A DNA stretch of 64,000 nucleotides from Longimicrobiales bacterium (GCA_028823235.1 JAPKBW010000002.1:124001-188000), one strand, 5' to 3'. Shown: positions 52,560 to 60,529, counted from the first letter of the stretch. Notes: generated by a model not told the origin, from the sequence alone. A program made the numbers and translations.

Positions 52560-54497
52560 ATGTCGAACGCAACGAAGCTTTGGGGCGCACTGCTCCTGCT
52601 TGCATTCATCACTGCCTGCGGTGGGGCGCCCGAGTATGACATCATCATCAGAAATGGGACGGTCCTGGATGGGACCGGAACGCCGAGGTACATGGCAGAT
52701 GTAGCGATTTCGGGTGAGGCGATCGCTCGGGTCGGCGATCTTTCCGGAGTGAGCGCTGTCGAGGAGGTGGACGCCACGGGGATGTTTGTGAGTCCGGGCT
52801 TCATCAATCTCCACAGTCACAATCGCCTCGATGCCGCACCAACCGCCGCGAACCTCCTTGCGCAGGGTGTCACGACCATCATCCTGAACGCGGACGGGGG
52901 AGGCCCGCTCGATATCTCAGCACAGGTCACTGAAGCAGAGGCGCTTGGCCTCGCCGTGAACATCGGGCCCACCATCGGATTCAACTCAGCGTGGGCCGAG
53001 GTGAATGGACGAGAGGAGACCCGCCCTGATGCGTCTCAGATCGAGGAGATGGCGTCGATGGTCGAGGCCGGACTCGAGGCCGGTGCTTGGGGCGTCTCAG
53101 CCGGGCTCGACTACACGCCGGCGTACTTCGCTCGTATGGAAGATGTGATCGCGGTCCTCTCCCGGACCGGGCGATGGCGGTCTCTCTTCACGAACCACGA
53201 CCGAACGACGCCGGAGACTGGCTACAGCTCGCTCGTGGGCATGCGGGAGACTGTCGAGATCGGTGAGGCGACAGGGCTTATGCCGCTGATCACGCACATG
53301 AAGATCCAGGGTAGCGAGCAGGGCACCTCTGCCGCCGTCCTCGCCATGATGACCGAGGCGACGAACCGCGGCGCGTATACAGCGGCGGACGTGTATCCGT
53401 ACCTCGCTGGGCAGACTTCACTCATGGCGCTCATCATCCCCAGTTGGGCGCAGGCCGGCACCCGCGATCAGGTCCTGTCCCGATTCGGTGATCCCGCGTT
53501 GCGCGGCCGAATTATCCGGGAGGCCAACGAAGCTCTGGATCTTCGGTTCGGTGGTCCGTCCGGCGTATTCCTGCCGGAGACGCAAACCGAACTGACCGAC
53601 GTCATGGAGGAAATGGGCGCGACGTCGGGGGGGGAGACCGTTGTCCGACTGCTCCAGGAGTCTGACGACAGTCCGAGCGCGATTCTCCGCTTTGGCAGCG
53701 AGGAAGACCTGGCTGCGATCATGGCGCATCCGACGTCTTCGATCGCATGCGACTGCGATGCGACCGCCGGGCCCGCAGGGCATCCTCGATACTATGGCAC
53801 CTTTCCGCGCGCCCTGGGCCGCTACGTACGGGAGCTTGGTGTGTTGTCCTGGGAAGATGCGATCCGGAAGATGACGGGACTGCCTGCGACGACTGTGGGC
53901 ATGATCGACCGTGGTTATCTCGCCCCAGGGATGGCGGCTGACGTCGTAGTTTTTGATCCCGAGACGGTGATTGATCACGCGACCTTCATGGACCCGACCG
54001 CGGCATCAGAGGGTGTTCATCAAGTGTTTGTGAACGGCACGTGGGCGCTTCGTGACGGAGCACCGATCAGTCAACGCGCGGGGAAGGGACTCCTCCGGTC
54101 GGCTAATATGCCTGCCCGGCCGATGAGCCTGGGTGAGGCTCAGCGCGTGGTGGCTCGAGGCACTGTCGACAGCGGGACGTCTCGGTTTGAGCTGGAAATG
54201 TCCGTCCGTCAGATGGCCGGGACGCGGGTCGCCGAGGGTGACTTCCACCTTACGGCGGAGGACGGAAGTGTCGATTTCGTCGCCACGAACTGGGGTGTCC
54301 TTCAGACCACCGATGGTTGGGCCAGCTTCACGGTCCGGGGACTGACCGCAGGGGGCGATGAGCGAAGCGCGTTCGTGGTGCTGGATACGGCTGACCCGAC
54401 CACGGAAGCGGGCAGTATCAACCTGATGGTAGTGATTGAGGGCATGGAGCCGATCATGGCGACGGTCACCGGAGATGTGACCCTGCCGAATTTCTGA
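52560..54497 (+). CDS. Lipoprotein N-acyl-D-amino-acid deacylase-like amidohydrolase with extra C-terminal domain
   Basis: 645 residues from ATG 52560, one base after the preceding gene. Lipobox F-I-T-A-C. The amidohydrolase domain shows Y-D-I-I-I-R-N-G-T-V-L-D-G-T-G at the N-terminal beta-sandwich, the metal motif N-L-H-S-H-N-R-L-D, G-V-S-A-G-L-D-Y-T-P, T-H-M-K-I-Q-G and A-P-G-M-A-A-D-V-V-V-F-D. D-aminoacylases are usually about 480-530 residues. The last 110 residues form an additional beta-rich module (R-F-E-L-E-M-S-V ... A-F-V-V-L-D-T-A-D) that resembles an Ig-like or post-amidohydrolase accessory domain. It acts on the periplasmic or outer face on acylated D-amino acids or peptides. Confidence 0.87.
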   Translation: MSNATKLWGALLLLAFITACGGAPEYDIIIRNGTVLDGTGTPRYMADVAISGEAIARVGDLSGVSAVEEVDATGMFVSPGFINLHSHNRLDAAPTAANLLAQGVTTIILNADGGGPLDISAQVTEAEALGLAVNIGPTIGFNSAWAEVNGREETRPDASQIEEMASMVEAGLEAGAWGVSAGLDYTPAYFARMEDVIAVLSRTGRWRSLFTNHDRTTPETGYSSLVGMRETVEIGEATGLMPLITHMKIQGSEQGTSAAVLAMMTEATNRGAYTAADVYPYLAGQTSLMALIIPSWAQAGTRDQVLSRFGDPALRGRIIREANEALDLRFGGPSGVFLPETQTELTDVMEEMGATSGGETVVRLLQESDDSPSAILRFGSEEDLAAIMAHPTSSIACDCDATAGPAGHPRYYGTFPRALGRYVRELGVLSWEDAIRKMTGLPATTVGMIDRGYLAPGMAADVVVFDPETVIDHATFMDPTAASEGVHQVFVNGTWALRDGAPISQRAGKGLLRSANMPARPMSLGEAQRVVARGTVDSGTSRFELEMSVRQMAGTRVAEGDFHLTAEDGSVDFVATNWGVLQTTDGWASFTVRGLTAGGDERSAFVVLDTADPTTEAGSINLMVVIEGMEPIMATVTGDVTLPNF

Positions 54498-54628
54498 TCA
54501 TGCCGACCGTCCCAGAATTCCTCGGCCAACTGATGGCCGCGAGGCGCAGGCCGAGGAGTCCATAGCGCTCTGGATCGAAACGCGGGACCGCTATGCTGCT
54601 CTCGGCCTCGACGAAGTCGAAGGAAATC

Positions 54629-55303
54629 TCACTCGTCGAGGTTCGTTGTCAGGCGGTTGATGATGTCTTCCATTTGACGCGCACGGGTGTGAGCCCACGC
54701 CGGCAGACTGAGGCGACTTCCCATGTGCAGCACCAGTCCACCAGCGCCCAGGGCGACCAGGACGATAATCTCCTCGGGACTTCCGCCGAGCCCGCCCAGA
54801 AGCCCGCCTGCGCCGACGCAAGCCATGAGCCCGCCCGATGCCATTAATGAATAGGCGGAGCCCTTCCTGGTGCGCAGCCTTACACGCTCGCCACCGTCCG
54901 TCGGCTCGACCAGGGCCTGCAGGTTCCCGTTGGTCCACTGCCTGAAGGCACCGTCCTGCTCGATCGTGCCCTTCGCACCGAAGGTCTCTCTCAGGTCGAC
55001 GACGAGCCGATTCCATTCGGCCCCGGTGAGCGCCCGTGGCAATGTCACGGACCGACCCACGCCCGTCCTGGCTCCAAGAAACGACTGCTCAGGGGCAGAA
55101 CTGGCCGCTGGTCTGTCGAGGCTGGCTGCCGCACTGCGAATTGCGTCCTTCGGGATCCCGACCTCATCTCCGATCTGCTGGAGCTCGGAGAGCGAGAGGC
55201 CTTCTGCCGGACCGTCACCCGATGCGCGTTGGACATGGGTCTCCGTCGCACGATCCAGGATCTTGGAGACTTCGTCGTCGGAGTAACTGCGCTCGGGCGT
55301 CAT
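54629..55303 (-). CDS. Hypothetical protein with SHOCT-like N-terminus and two membrane helices
   Basis: 224 residues. The opening Y-S-D-D-E-V-S-K-I-L-D-R-A-T-E, then L-S-L-S-E-L-Q-Q-I-G-D-E-V-G-I, is a conserved-looking helical module seen at the start of many uncharacterised proteins in this type of genome. Near residue 150-200 two hydrophobic Gly-rich helices lie close together. The rest is charged. The function is unknown, probably membrane-associated. The gene is alone between the D-aminoacylase and glycosylasparaginase genes. Confidence 0.7.
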   Translation of the reverse strand: MTPERSYSDDEVSKILDRATETHVQRASGDGPAEGLSLSELQQIGDEVGIPKDAIRSAAASLDRPAASSAPEQSFLGARTGVGRSVTLPRALTGAEWNRLVVDLRETFGAKGTIEQDGAFRQWTNGNLQALVEPTDGGERVRLRTRKGSAYSLMASGGLMACVGAGGLLGGLGGSPEEIIVLVALGAGGLVLHMGSRLSLPAWAHTRARQMEDIINRLTTNLDE

Positions 55304-55345
55304 GGCGATCGTAGAAGGGTTAGTGCGGATATGGAGGACTGAAGT

Positions 55346-56329
55346 CTAGAGCCTGCTTTCAGCGTCGATGAGCTGATTGCCTGACTCGGGCGTGTAGACG
55401 GCATAGTCGAACCCGGGAGCGATGCAGAAACTCCCGCACTCTCCGTTCTTGTTCAAGGCCAGAAAGCCGACCTGGATTTCCTGCCAGTCCGGGTTCTTCT
55501 CGATCACTCGCTCGACTGCGAGGCGACAGGCCTCGTCAGGACTGTGGCCCTGCCGCATGAGTTCGACTACAAGAAAGCATCCCACCGCCCGGATCACGGC
55601 CTCGCCCCAGCCCGTCGCGGTCGCTCCTCCGACGTCGTTGTCGACGTACAGCCCCGCTCCGATGATCGGCGAGTCACCGACGCGACCGTGGTATTTGTAC
55701 GCCGCCCCGCTGGTTGTGCAGGCGCCGGACAGATTCCCCGCCTGGTCGATCGTGAGCATTCCGATCGTATCGTGGTTCTCCACGTTGATCATCGGGAGCG
55801 TCTCACCGTTTTCGGCTTTCCACTGCTCCCAGCCAGCCCGGGACTGCTCGGTGAGCAGGTTTTCCTGCTCGAATCCGTTCGCCAGCGCAAAATCCAGCGC
55901 GCCCGCGCCAACGAGCATTACGTGAGGCGTCTTTTCCATGACCTGACGCGCCACGGAAATGGGATGCATGATGTCCTTGAGGAAGGCGACCGACCCGCAT
56001 CGACCCCGCTCGTCCATGATGCATGCGTCGAGGGTGACCTGACCGTATCGATCTGGCCAGCCACCATAGCCGACTGACGTGATCTCTGGATCGGCTTCGG
56101 GGATACGCACACCGGCCTCGACCGCATCGAGGGCACTCCCTCCGCTCGAAAGAATTGGCCACGCGGCATCGTTCGCTGCGAGGCCGTGATTCCAGGTAGA
56201 GAGGGCGACGGGTCGGACCGGGTCTGCGATCTCGGCCGCCTGGTCGATGGCCGCGCAGCCGTGCAGCAGTGTAGGAGCGGCAGCTGCGCCCAGCGCGGAG
56301 GTACGGAGAAACGTGCGACGGTCAGTCAT
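55346..56329 (-). CDS. TAT-exported N4-(beta-N-acetylglucosaminyl)-L-asparaginase-like Ntn hydrolase, copy 2
   Basis: The start at ATG 56329 gives 327 residues with a twin-arginine signal (M-T-D-R-R-T-F-L-R-T) and a Cys at the hydrophobic core's end (L-L-H-G-C) that could be lipidated. W46 in S-T-W-N-H-G, G-Y-G-G-W-P-D, L-D-A-C-I-M-D and the autocleavage site N-H-D-T-I-G-M with nucleophile Thr188 are all standard for bacterial glycosylasparaginases, as is G-R-V-G-D-S-P-I-I-G-A-G. It is shorter and more canonical than copy 1. It should free GlcNAc-amine from asparagine in glycopeptides. Confidence 0.93.
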   Translation of the reverse strand: MTDRRTFLRTSALGAAAAPTLLHGCAAIDQAAEIADPVRPVALSTWNHGLAANDAAWPILSSGGSALDAVEAGVRIPEADPEITSVGYGGWPDRYGQVTLDACIMDERGRCGSVAFLKDIMHPISVARQVMEKTPHVMLVGAGALDFALANGFEQENLLTEQSRAGWEQWKAENGETLPMINVENHDTIGMLTIDQAGNLSGACTTSGAAYKYHGRVGDSPIIGAGLYVDNDVGGATATGWGEAVIRAVGCFLVVELMRQGHSPDEACRLAVERVIEKNPDWQEIQVGFLALNKNGECGSFCIAPGFDYAVYTPESGNQLIDAESRL

Positions 56330-56677
56330 ACGGGGCGCGTGAGTCAGCGAGGGAGGCGACCCCTTGAGGTTACCGATCTCGCTCTGCGCACGGCAAGCGT
56401 GCTCGGGTGACCAGATGCCTGGAGAGTGAGTGCGGACCAATACGAAACGTTGCGGCTTCCCGGGTTCGTGTGCTCACGAACCACTCTCGTCATCAGCTGA
56501 ACTCAGAGGGGGACCCCCCTCTCCCCTATCAGCCACTGATAGAAAACAGCGATCTGAGCGTAGAAGAAACAGCGGCTCGCATCATCGATCATTTCTCGCT
56601 TCCGAATGCGGCGAATGACACCTTGGACGCGACCGTATCCGGCGGACAGGATGCTGGGAACCAATCAGGAGCGTCTC
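56330..56677. other. Intergenic region with possible kinase-tail remnant
   Basis: No intact gene over 348 bases. In the plus frame around 56529-56612 the peptide P-L-I-E-N-S-D-L-S-V-E-E-T-A-A-R-I-I-D-H-F resembles the end of small nucleotide- or sugar-kinase P-loop proteins (an I-D-T/N-S-D-L-S-x-E-E-x-A-x-x-I pattern), with no P-loop upstream. It may be the 3' stub of a deleted gene. The promoter of the DUF805 operon should lie here. Confidence 0.35.
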
Positions 56678-57046
56678 ATGGATAGACTGGTCGATCTGTT
56701 CACGACGCAGGGTCGCGCGAATCGGGCATGGTACCTGTGGCATGTGGTGCTCGATGACGCTGCCATCTTCACAGCGGGCATCAGCATCTTTGCGCTCGCG
56801 GGCGTCCTGGGAATGCTGTTTCTGGCTCTGCCGGGCTTTGGCGTGATCGCCGCTGGGGTTTGGGCGGCGATCTGCATCACGATCAAACGACTACATGACC
56901 TCGATCGACCCGGCTGGCACGGGCTCCTTTTCCTCATCCCGTTATACAACCTGTACCTCTCTTGCGTCCTCCTTTTCGTGAAGGGCACCGAGGGCGCGAA
57001 TCAGTTCGGCGCGGATCCTCTCCAGGCGGCGAAGGTGCTCGACTGA
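56678..57046 (+). CDS. DUF805 family membrane protein
   Basis: 122 residues from ATG 56678, preceded by AGGAGCG. The family opening L-F-T-T-Q-G-R-A-N-R-A-W-Y-L-W is followed by two or three hydrophobic helices and the signature K-R-L-H-D-L-D-R-P-G-W-H-G-L-L, then K-G-T-E-G-A-N-Q-F-G. It is an inner-membrane protein of unknown function (YhaH-like). The stop overlaps the next start (TGATG), so it begins a run of four genes and one selenoprotein gene reaching 59657. Confidence 0.9.
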   Translation: MDRLVDLFTTQGRANRAWYLWHVVLDDAAIFTAGISIFALAGVLGMLFLALPGFGVIAAGVWAAICITIKRLHDLDRPGWHGLLFLIPLYNLYLSCVLLFVKGTEGANQFGADPLQAAKVLD

Positions 57047-57873
57047 TGGGGCGCTGGAAGTGGTGTGCGGGTGGAGTGGGGATGCTTGTGTTCTCTGCAT
57101 TTCTCTCCGCGGAGTGCCTCGAAGCTCAGGATATTCGCGGACGAGTAGTCGATTCGGAGAACGGTGCCGCGGTGGGTTTGGCGGCGATCTTCCTGCTCGA
57201 TAGAGAACGCAAGCCCATACAGGTGTGGGCTGCCGACATAGAGGGGAACTACGTCCTCACCGTGCCTGAGGGCGGCGAGTACATCATGATCGTGGAGCGG
57301 CTCGGGTACTTTGAAAACGAGTCGCCGCTGCTCGCGGTCGAAGAAGGCGGCGTATACGGAGTCGACTTCGAGATGCGGCCCGAGCCGTTCAGGCTGGACC
57401 CGCTTCAGGTGACGGTCCAGAACGAGAAGCTAGAGGACTTCCTTACCCTCGAGTTCGGACAACATCCAGCGTCGCTTCCCGGCTATCGTTCGATCCAGGG
57501 CTGGCGCCTCGAAGAGGCGAAGCTCAAGGCAGAAGACGTCACCGAGACACTGCGCTACCTGTACATTCCCGTGAGCCATGGGGCTAGGGTATGCGTTGGC
57601 TCGGTTGGCGCTCCTGGACATCTCGCACGGAGCGGATGGGAACGACAGAACGAGGCGGTGGAGCGTGCGGCGGAGGGCCCTGGTGAAACGCCCACACGAA
57701 AGGGACAATGCGGAGCACTGTTCGTGGACGGCTATCAGTGTTCGAACGAATACATCGAGTCGATCGACATGGACCGGATCGGGGTCGTCGTAACCTTGGA
57801 GAACGCAGTGCACATGTACACGAGAGAGTTTGATTGGACCTTCCGTCCTAGTGGGGGTGCGCCCTCGTGCTGA
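57046..57873 (+). CDS. Secreted CarboxypepD_reg protein with degenerate plug-like C-terminus
   Basis: 275 residues from ATG 57046. Sec signal with a Cys (L-S-A-E-C-L-E-A-Q). The carboxypeptidase regulatory-like domain is I-R-G-R-V-V-D-S-E-N-G-A-A-V-G-L to about residue 115, with G-Y-F-E-N-E-S-P-L-L-A shared with the protein at 47102. The C-terminal half has F-V-D-G-Y-Q-C-S-N-E-Y-I-E-S-I, where TonB plugs have L-V-D-G-V-x-x-x-x-x-x-I, and three more Cys. No barrel follows. The function is unknown. TGATG coupling to DUF805 and overlap with SurE suggest coordinated expression. Confidence 0.75.
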   Translation: MGRWKWCAGGVGMLVFSAFLSAECLEAQDIRGRVVDSENGAAVGLAAIFLLDRERKPIQVWAADIEGNYVLTVPEGGEYIMIVERLGYFENESPLLAVEEGGVYGVDFEMRPEPFRLDPLQVTVQNEKLEDFLTLEFGQHPASLPGYRSIQGWRLEEAKLKAEDVTETLRYLYIPVSHGARVCVGSVGAPGHLARSGWERQNEAVERAAEGPGETPTRKGQCGALFVDGYQCSNEYIESIDMDRIGVVVTLENAVHMYTREFDWTFRPSGGAPSC

Positions 57874-58745
57874 CGAGATCTTTCGGCGCGCTGATCGCGG
57901 CGCTCGTTGTGGCTGCTGCGCCGGTGAGTGCTCCGAGCGGCCTCAATATTCTGCTCGCTAACGACGACGGATACGACGCCGAGGGCTTGATCGCAGTCCG
58001 CACGGCTCTTCTCGCCGCCGGACATCAGGTCACGGTCGTCGCCCCGCTCGAAAATCGAAGCGGCAGCGGCGCCTCTCTGACTACGAGCGGGACCATCGAC
58101 TACTACCCTCAGGAAGAGGGTGTGTGGGCTGTTGATGGGACGCCGGTCGACGCCGTGACGCTTGGACTGGTTCACGTACTTCGGGCCAATCCCCCGGACC
58201 TTGTGATCACGGGCGCCGACTTCGGGCAAAATGTCGGCGCGAACGTGATTGCATCAGGCATCATCGGGGCAGCGCTTTCGGCCAGCAGGGCAGGCGTGCC
58301 GGCTATCGCGCTGTCGGTCGAGGTGGATCTGAGCGAGGGCGAGAGAGCTCGCCGTTTCTCGAGTACGATCGACGCGTTCGAGCCGGCCGCAGAATTTCTC
58401 GTCGAGTTGGTCCGACAGATGGCCGAGTCTGGTGGCGCGGGCCTCCTGCCTCCCCGCACGATTCTAAACGTGAACTACCCGGCCGTGGGTGCCGACGACC
58501 CTGAGGGAGTTCGGTTCGCTACCGTATCGAGTGTGCGCGGATTTCGTCAGCTGTTCTCCGTAGGCGGCGACCAAGGCCCAGCGCGCGTGCAGCTGGCGCC
58601 CGGGAACGTCGAGCAGGCGGAGGAAGGATCTGATGTCGCCCTGGTGGCGGCTGGGTTCGTGACGATCAGTGTGCTGGACGGCAACCTGGATCTCGGATCC
58701 GCTAGCTGGGAGCCGTTGCTGCAAAGACTGATCATCGAGCGTTAG
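57867..58745 (+). CDS. surE: Exported SurE-family 5'/3'-nucleotidase
   Basis: 292 residues from GTG 57867, overlapping the previous stop. A Sec-type signal (L-I-A-A-L-V-V-A-A-A-P-V-S-A) precedes the SurE core: I-L-L-A-N-D-D-G-Y-D-A-E-G (metal Asp pair), A-P-L-E-N-R-S-G-S-G-A-S, G-T-P-V-D-A-V, T-G-A-D-F-G-Q-N-V-G-A-N and V-N-Y-P. All catalytic positions look kept. SurE is normally cytosolic; this version is probably periplasmic and would dephosphorylate nucleotides there. Confidence 0.9.
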   Translation: MLTRSFGALIAALVVAAAPVSAPSGLNILLANDDGYDAEGLIAVRTALLAAGHQVTVVAPLENRSGSGASLTTSGTIDYYPQEEGVWAVDGTPVDAVTLGLVHVLRANPPDLVITGADFGQNVGANVIASGIIGAALSASRAGVPAIALSVEVDLSEGERARRFSSTIDAFEPAAEFLVELVRQMAESGGAGLLPPRTILNVNYPAVGADDPEGVRFATVSSVRGFRQLFSVGGDQGPARVQLAPGNVEQAEEGSDVALVAAGFVTISVLDGNLDLGSASWEPLLQRLIIER

Positions 58746-58755
58746 GGTAGTTTCG

Positions 58756-59310
58756 ATGATCGAGACCGAGCGCCTCATCCTGCGTGAACTGGACGAAGAA
58801 GACTTCTCGGCGGTCCATGCATACGGCTCTGATCCTGAGGTCGTCGAATACCTCCCGTGGGGGCCGAACACGGCCCAGGTGACGCAAGATTTCATCGAGC
58901 GGAACCTGGAGCGCGCCGCCGCCGAGCCCCGACTCGAATTCGTGTTCGCAGTCGTGCCCAAGGAAACGGACGAACCCGTGGGGTCAGTGGGGATCTACCT
59001 ACCATCTGCGGATGCCCATCTCGCGATGCTGGGATACGCCTACGGAAAGCCGGCATGGGGCAAGGGATACGCGACGGAGGCGGCACTCGCGATGGTCGCG
59101 ATGGGCTTCGACATGCTGGGCCTGAAGCGAATCTGGGCGTCGTGTGACCCTGACAACACGGGGTCTGTCGGGGTGCTCCGGAAGTGCGGCATGACCCTCG
59201 AAGGCCAGCTCCGGAGGGAACAGAATATACGGGGGGCCTTGAGGGATAGCATGATTTGGGGGATTCTCGAGCTGGAATGGAGAACTTTCCTCGAACGGAG
59301 CAACAGATGA
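58756..59310 (+). CDS. GNAT-family N-acetyltransferase (RimJ/RimL-like)
   Basis: 184 residues. The family start I-E-T-E-R-L-I-L-R-E-L-D-E-E-D leads to V-G-S-V-G-I-Y-L, L-G-Y-A-Y-G-K-P-A-W-G-K-G-Y-A-T-E-A (acetyl-CoA pyrophosphate loop), A-S-C-D-P-D-N-T-G-S-V-G-V-L-R-K-C-G-M, all typical of the Acetyltransf_3 group that acetylates protein N-termini or small amines. It lies 10 bases after surE, and its stop overlaps the start of the selenoprotein gene (ATGA). Confidence 0.92.
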   Translation: MIETERLILRELDEEDFSAVHAYGSDPEVVEYLPWGPNTAQVTQDFIERNLERAAAEPRLEFVFAVVPKETDEPVGSVGIYLPSADAHLAMLGYAYGKPAWGKGYATEAALAMVAMGFDMLGLKRIWASCDPDNTGSVGVLRKCGMTLEGQLRREQNIRGALRDSMIWGILELEWRTFLERSNR

Positions 59311-59657
59311 CTCGCAGTCTCGAGTGGCGCTACCACCGCCCTGGCTGAACAAGCTGCAAACGCACTCAAGAGTTTCTTGAGCAGAATCAAATCCCCGATG
59401 GTGAGATCCAGAGCACCGGTCGAGACCCCATTGAGGGGGCCGCGGCCCTCGGAGTTCTCGACGGCGTCACGCACCTGCATGTGGCAAAAGGAAAGAAGTC
59501 GCTCTATGTCGACCTTTCCCAGGAGCGGCCGTCTGATGACGAACTCCTCGCTCTTCTCCTTGGACGATCCGGTAAGCTGCGGGCTCCGACCTTCAGGTCG
59601 GGCGATCGTCTGATTGTCGGTTACAACGCCGATCTCATGGCCGAAACGATGCTCTGA
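59307..59657 (+). CDS. Selenocysteine-containing ArsC/Spx-like thioredoxin-fold protein (UGA read as Sec)
   Basis: From ATG 59307 (overlapping the GNAT stop) the frame reads M-T-R-S-L-E-W-R-Y-H-R-P-G, then TGA at 59346-59348, then T-S-C-K-R-T-Q-E-F-L-E-Q and on to a stop at 59657, 116 residues in all. The ArsC/Spx fold has its C-x-x-C exactly here (C-T-S-C-K/R), so UGA occupies the first Cys (U14, C17). The end, L-R-A-P-T-F-R-S-G-D-R-L-I-V-G-Y-N, is a normal family C-terminus. A seven-pair hairpin lies 17-33 bases after the UGA. It is probably a cytoplasmic selenol reductase. Ordinary gene finding would miss the whole gene. Confidence 0.87.
59365..59381 (+). promoter_or_regulatory. Bacterial SECIS-like hairpin of the ArsC-like gene
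   Basis: CTCAAGA (59365-59371) pairs perfectly with TCTTGAG (59375-59381) around the loop GTT. The loop starts 23 bases after the UGA and begins with G, meeting the usual bacterial SECIS criteria for spacing and apical loop. It is in frame and does not interrupt the protein. Confidence 0.72.
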
Positions 59658-59695
59658 GTTATCGGGGCCGTCCGGTCCGAAGGGATAGAACGGCA

Positions 59696-59726
59696 AAGGC
59701 CCGGGACGCTGCGCGTCCCGGGCCTT
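59696..59726. terminator. Bidirectional rho-independent terminator
   Basis: AAGGCCCGGGACG (59696-59708) and its exact complement (59714-59726) enclose a five-base loop. It lies 38 bases after the selenoprotein stop and 48 bases from the convergent minus-strand gene end at 59775, with short A- and T-flanks on the two sides. It marks the end of the DUF805-SurE-GNAT-selenoprotein unit. Confidence 0.88.
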
Positions 59727-59774
59727 CTTCCATCGATCTCACAAAGAGTCAGCCCTGGATGTGATCGGTTGCCA

Positions 59775-60398
59775 CTAGTGGGAGGTGCCGAGGCCCTCTA
59801 CGAGCACGCCAGGGATCCTGTGGTTGACGCGAACTCCGTAGATGCCATCCGTCCGGCCAGCCATCCCCTCTTTCGGTGCGGTAAACACGACACTTCCATT
59901 GATGACGAACTGAGTTTCGCTGGAGCTGACACGAACTTCGAGCTCGTTCACCGACGTGCCGCTGTCTCCGGGCTGGACGACTGCATCGTGCGGGGTCCGA
60001 CCCTGGAGGTCGTGGACGGTTTCGTTACCGGCTCGGTGCTTCACGATGTAGCTCCCGTTCTGACCAATCAGGAAGTACATGTAGTTCTGACGCTCGCCTT
60101 CGAGCGCTCCACCACCGTAGAACAGGCCGTAGTAATTGTTGTGTCCGCTCGGCTCCTGAAGTGTGAACGTCGCCGAGAGCGTGTACGCGCCGGTCGCCGT
60201 GTTCGCATCGTCCCAGACCAGGGCGGCCGGACCGGTGTTGATCTGGAAACCATTGCCGACGTTTGCAATGGTCACCTCAGGTACGTCGTCCGGGTCTGCG
60301 GCATTCGTGCTCTTGTCCACGCGAAGTTGAAGATCCTGAGCGGCCAGTGGAACGGCGATCAGGAGCGCGAGGGCTGCCATCGAAAATCGACGGATCAT
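59775..60398 (-). CDS. Secreted concanavalin-fold (LamG/DUF1080-like) protein
   Basis: The start at ATG 60398 gives 207 residues with a Sec signal (F-S-M-A-A-L-A-L-L-I-A-V-P-L-A-A-Q). The mature part is a beta-sandwich: T-G-A-Y-T-L-S-A-T-F-T-L, H-N-N-Y-Y-G-L-F-Y-G-G, Y-M-Y-F-L-I-G-Q-N-G, and V-N-E-L-E-V-R-V-S-S followed by Q-F-V-I-N-G-S-V-V-F, the order seen in 3-keto-disaccharide-hydrolase and laminin-G-like domains. It lacks the L-F-D-G start of true DUF1080, so binding and not catalysis is likely. Confidence 0.75.
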   Translation of the reverse strand: MIRRFSMAALALLIAVPLAAQDLQLRVDKSTNAADPDDVPEVTIANVGNGFQINTGPAALVWDDANTATGAYTLSATFTLQEPSGHNNYYGLFYGGGALEGERQNYMYFLIGQNGSYIVKHRAGNETVHDLQGRTPHDAVVQPGDSGTSVNELEVRVSSSETQFVINGSVVFTAPKEGMAGRTDGIYGVRVNHRIPGVLVEGLGTSH

Positions 60399-60529
60399 TG
60401 TGCCTCCTATTGAAAATGGGCGAAAAAGGTACGTGGCCTGATACAACGGGGCACGGGCTGGTTGCCCGGCGATGAGCCGCCGCCCATCGTGAGCGTCCTC
60501 CACTGTCCCCTGATTCCGAGACGACGCCC

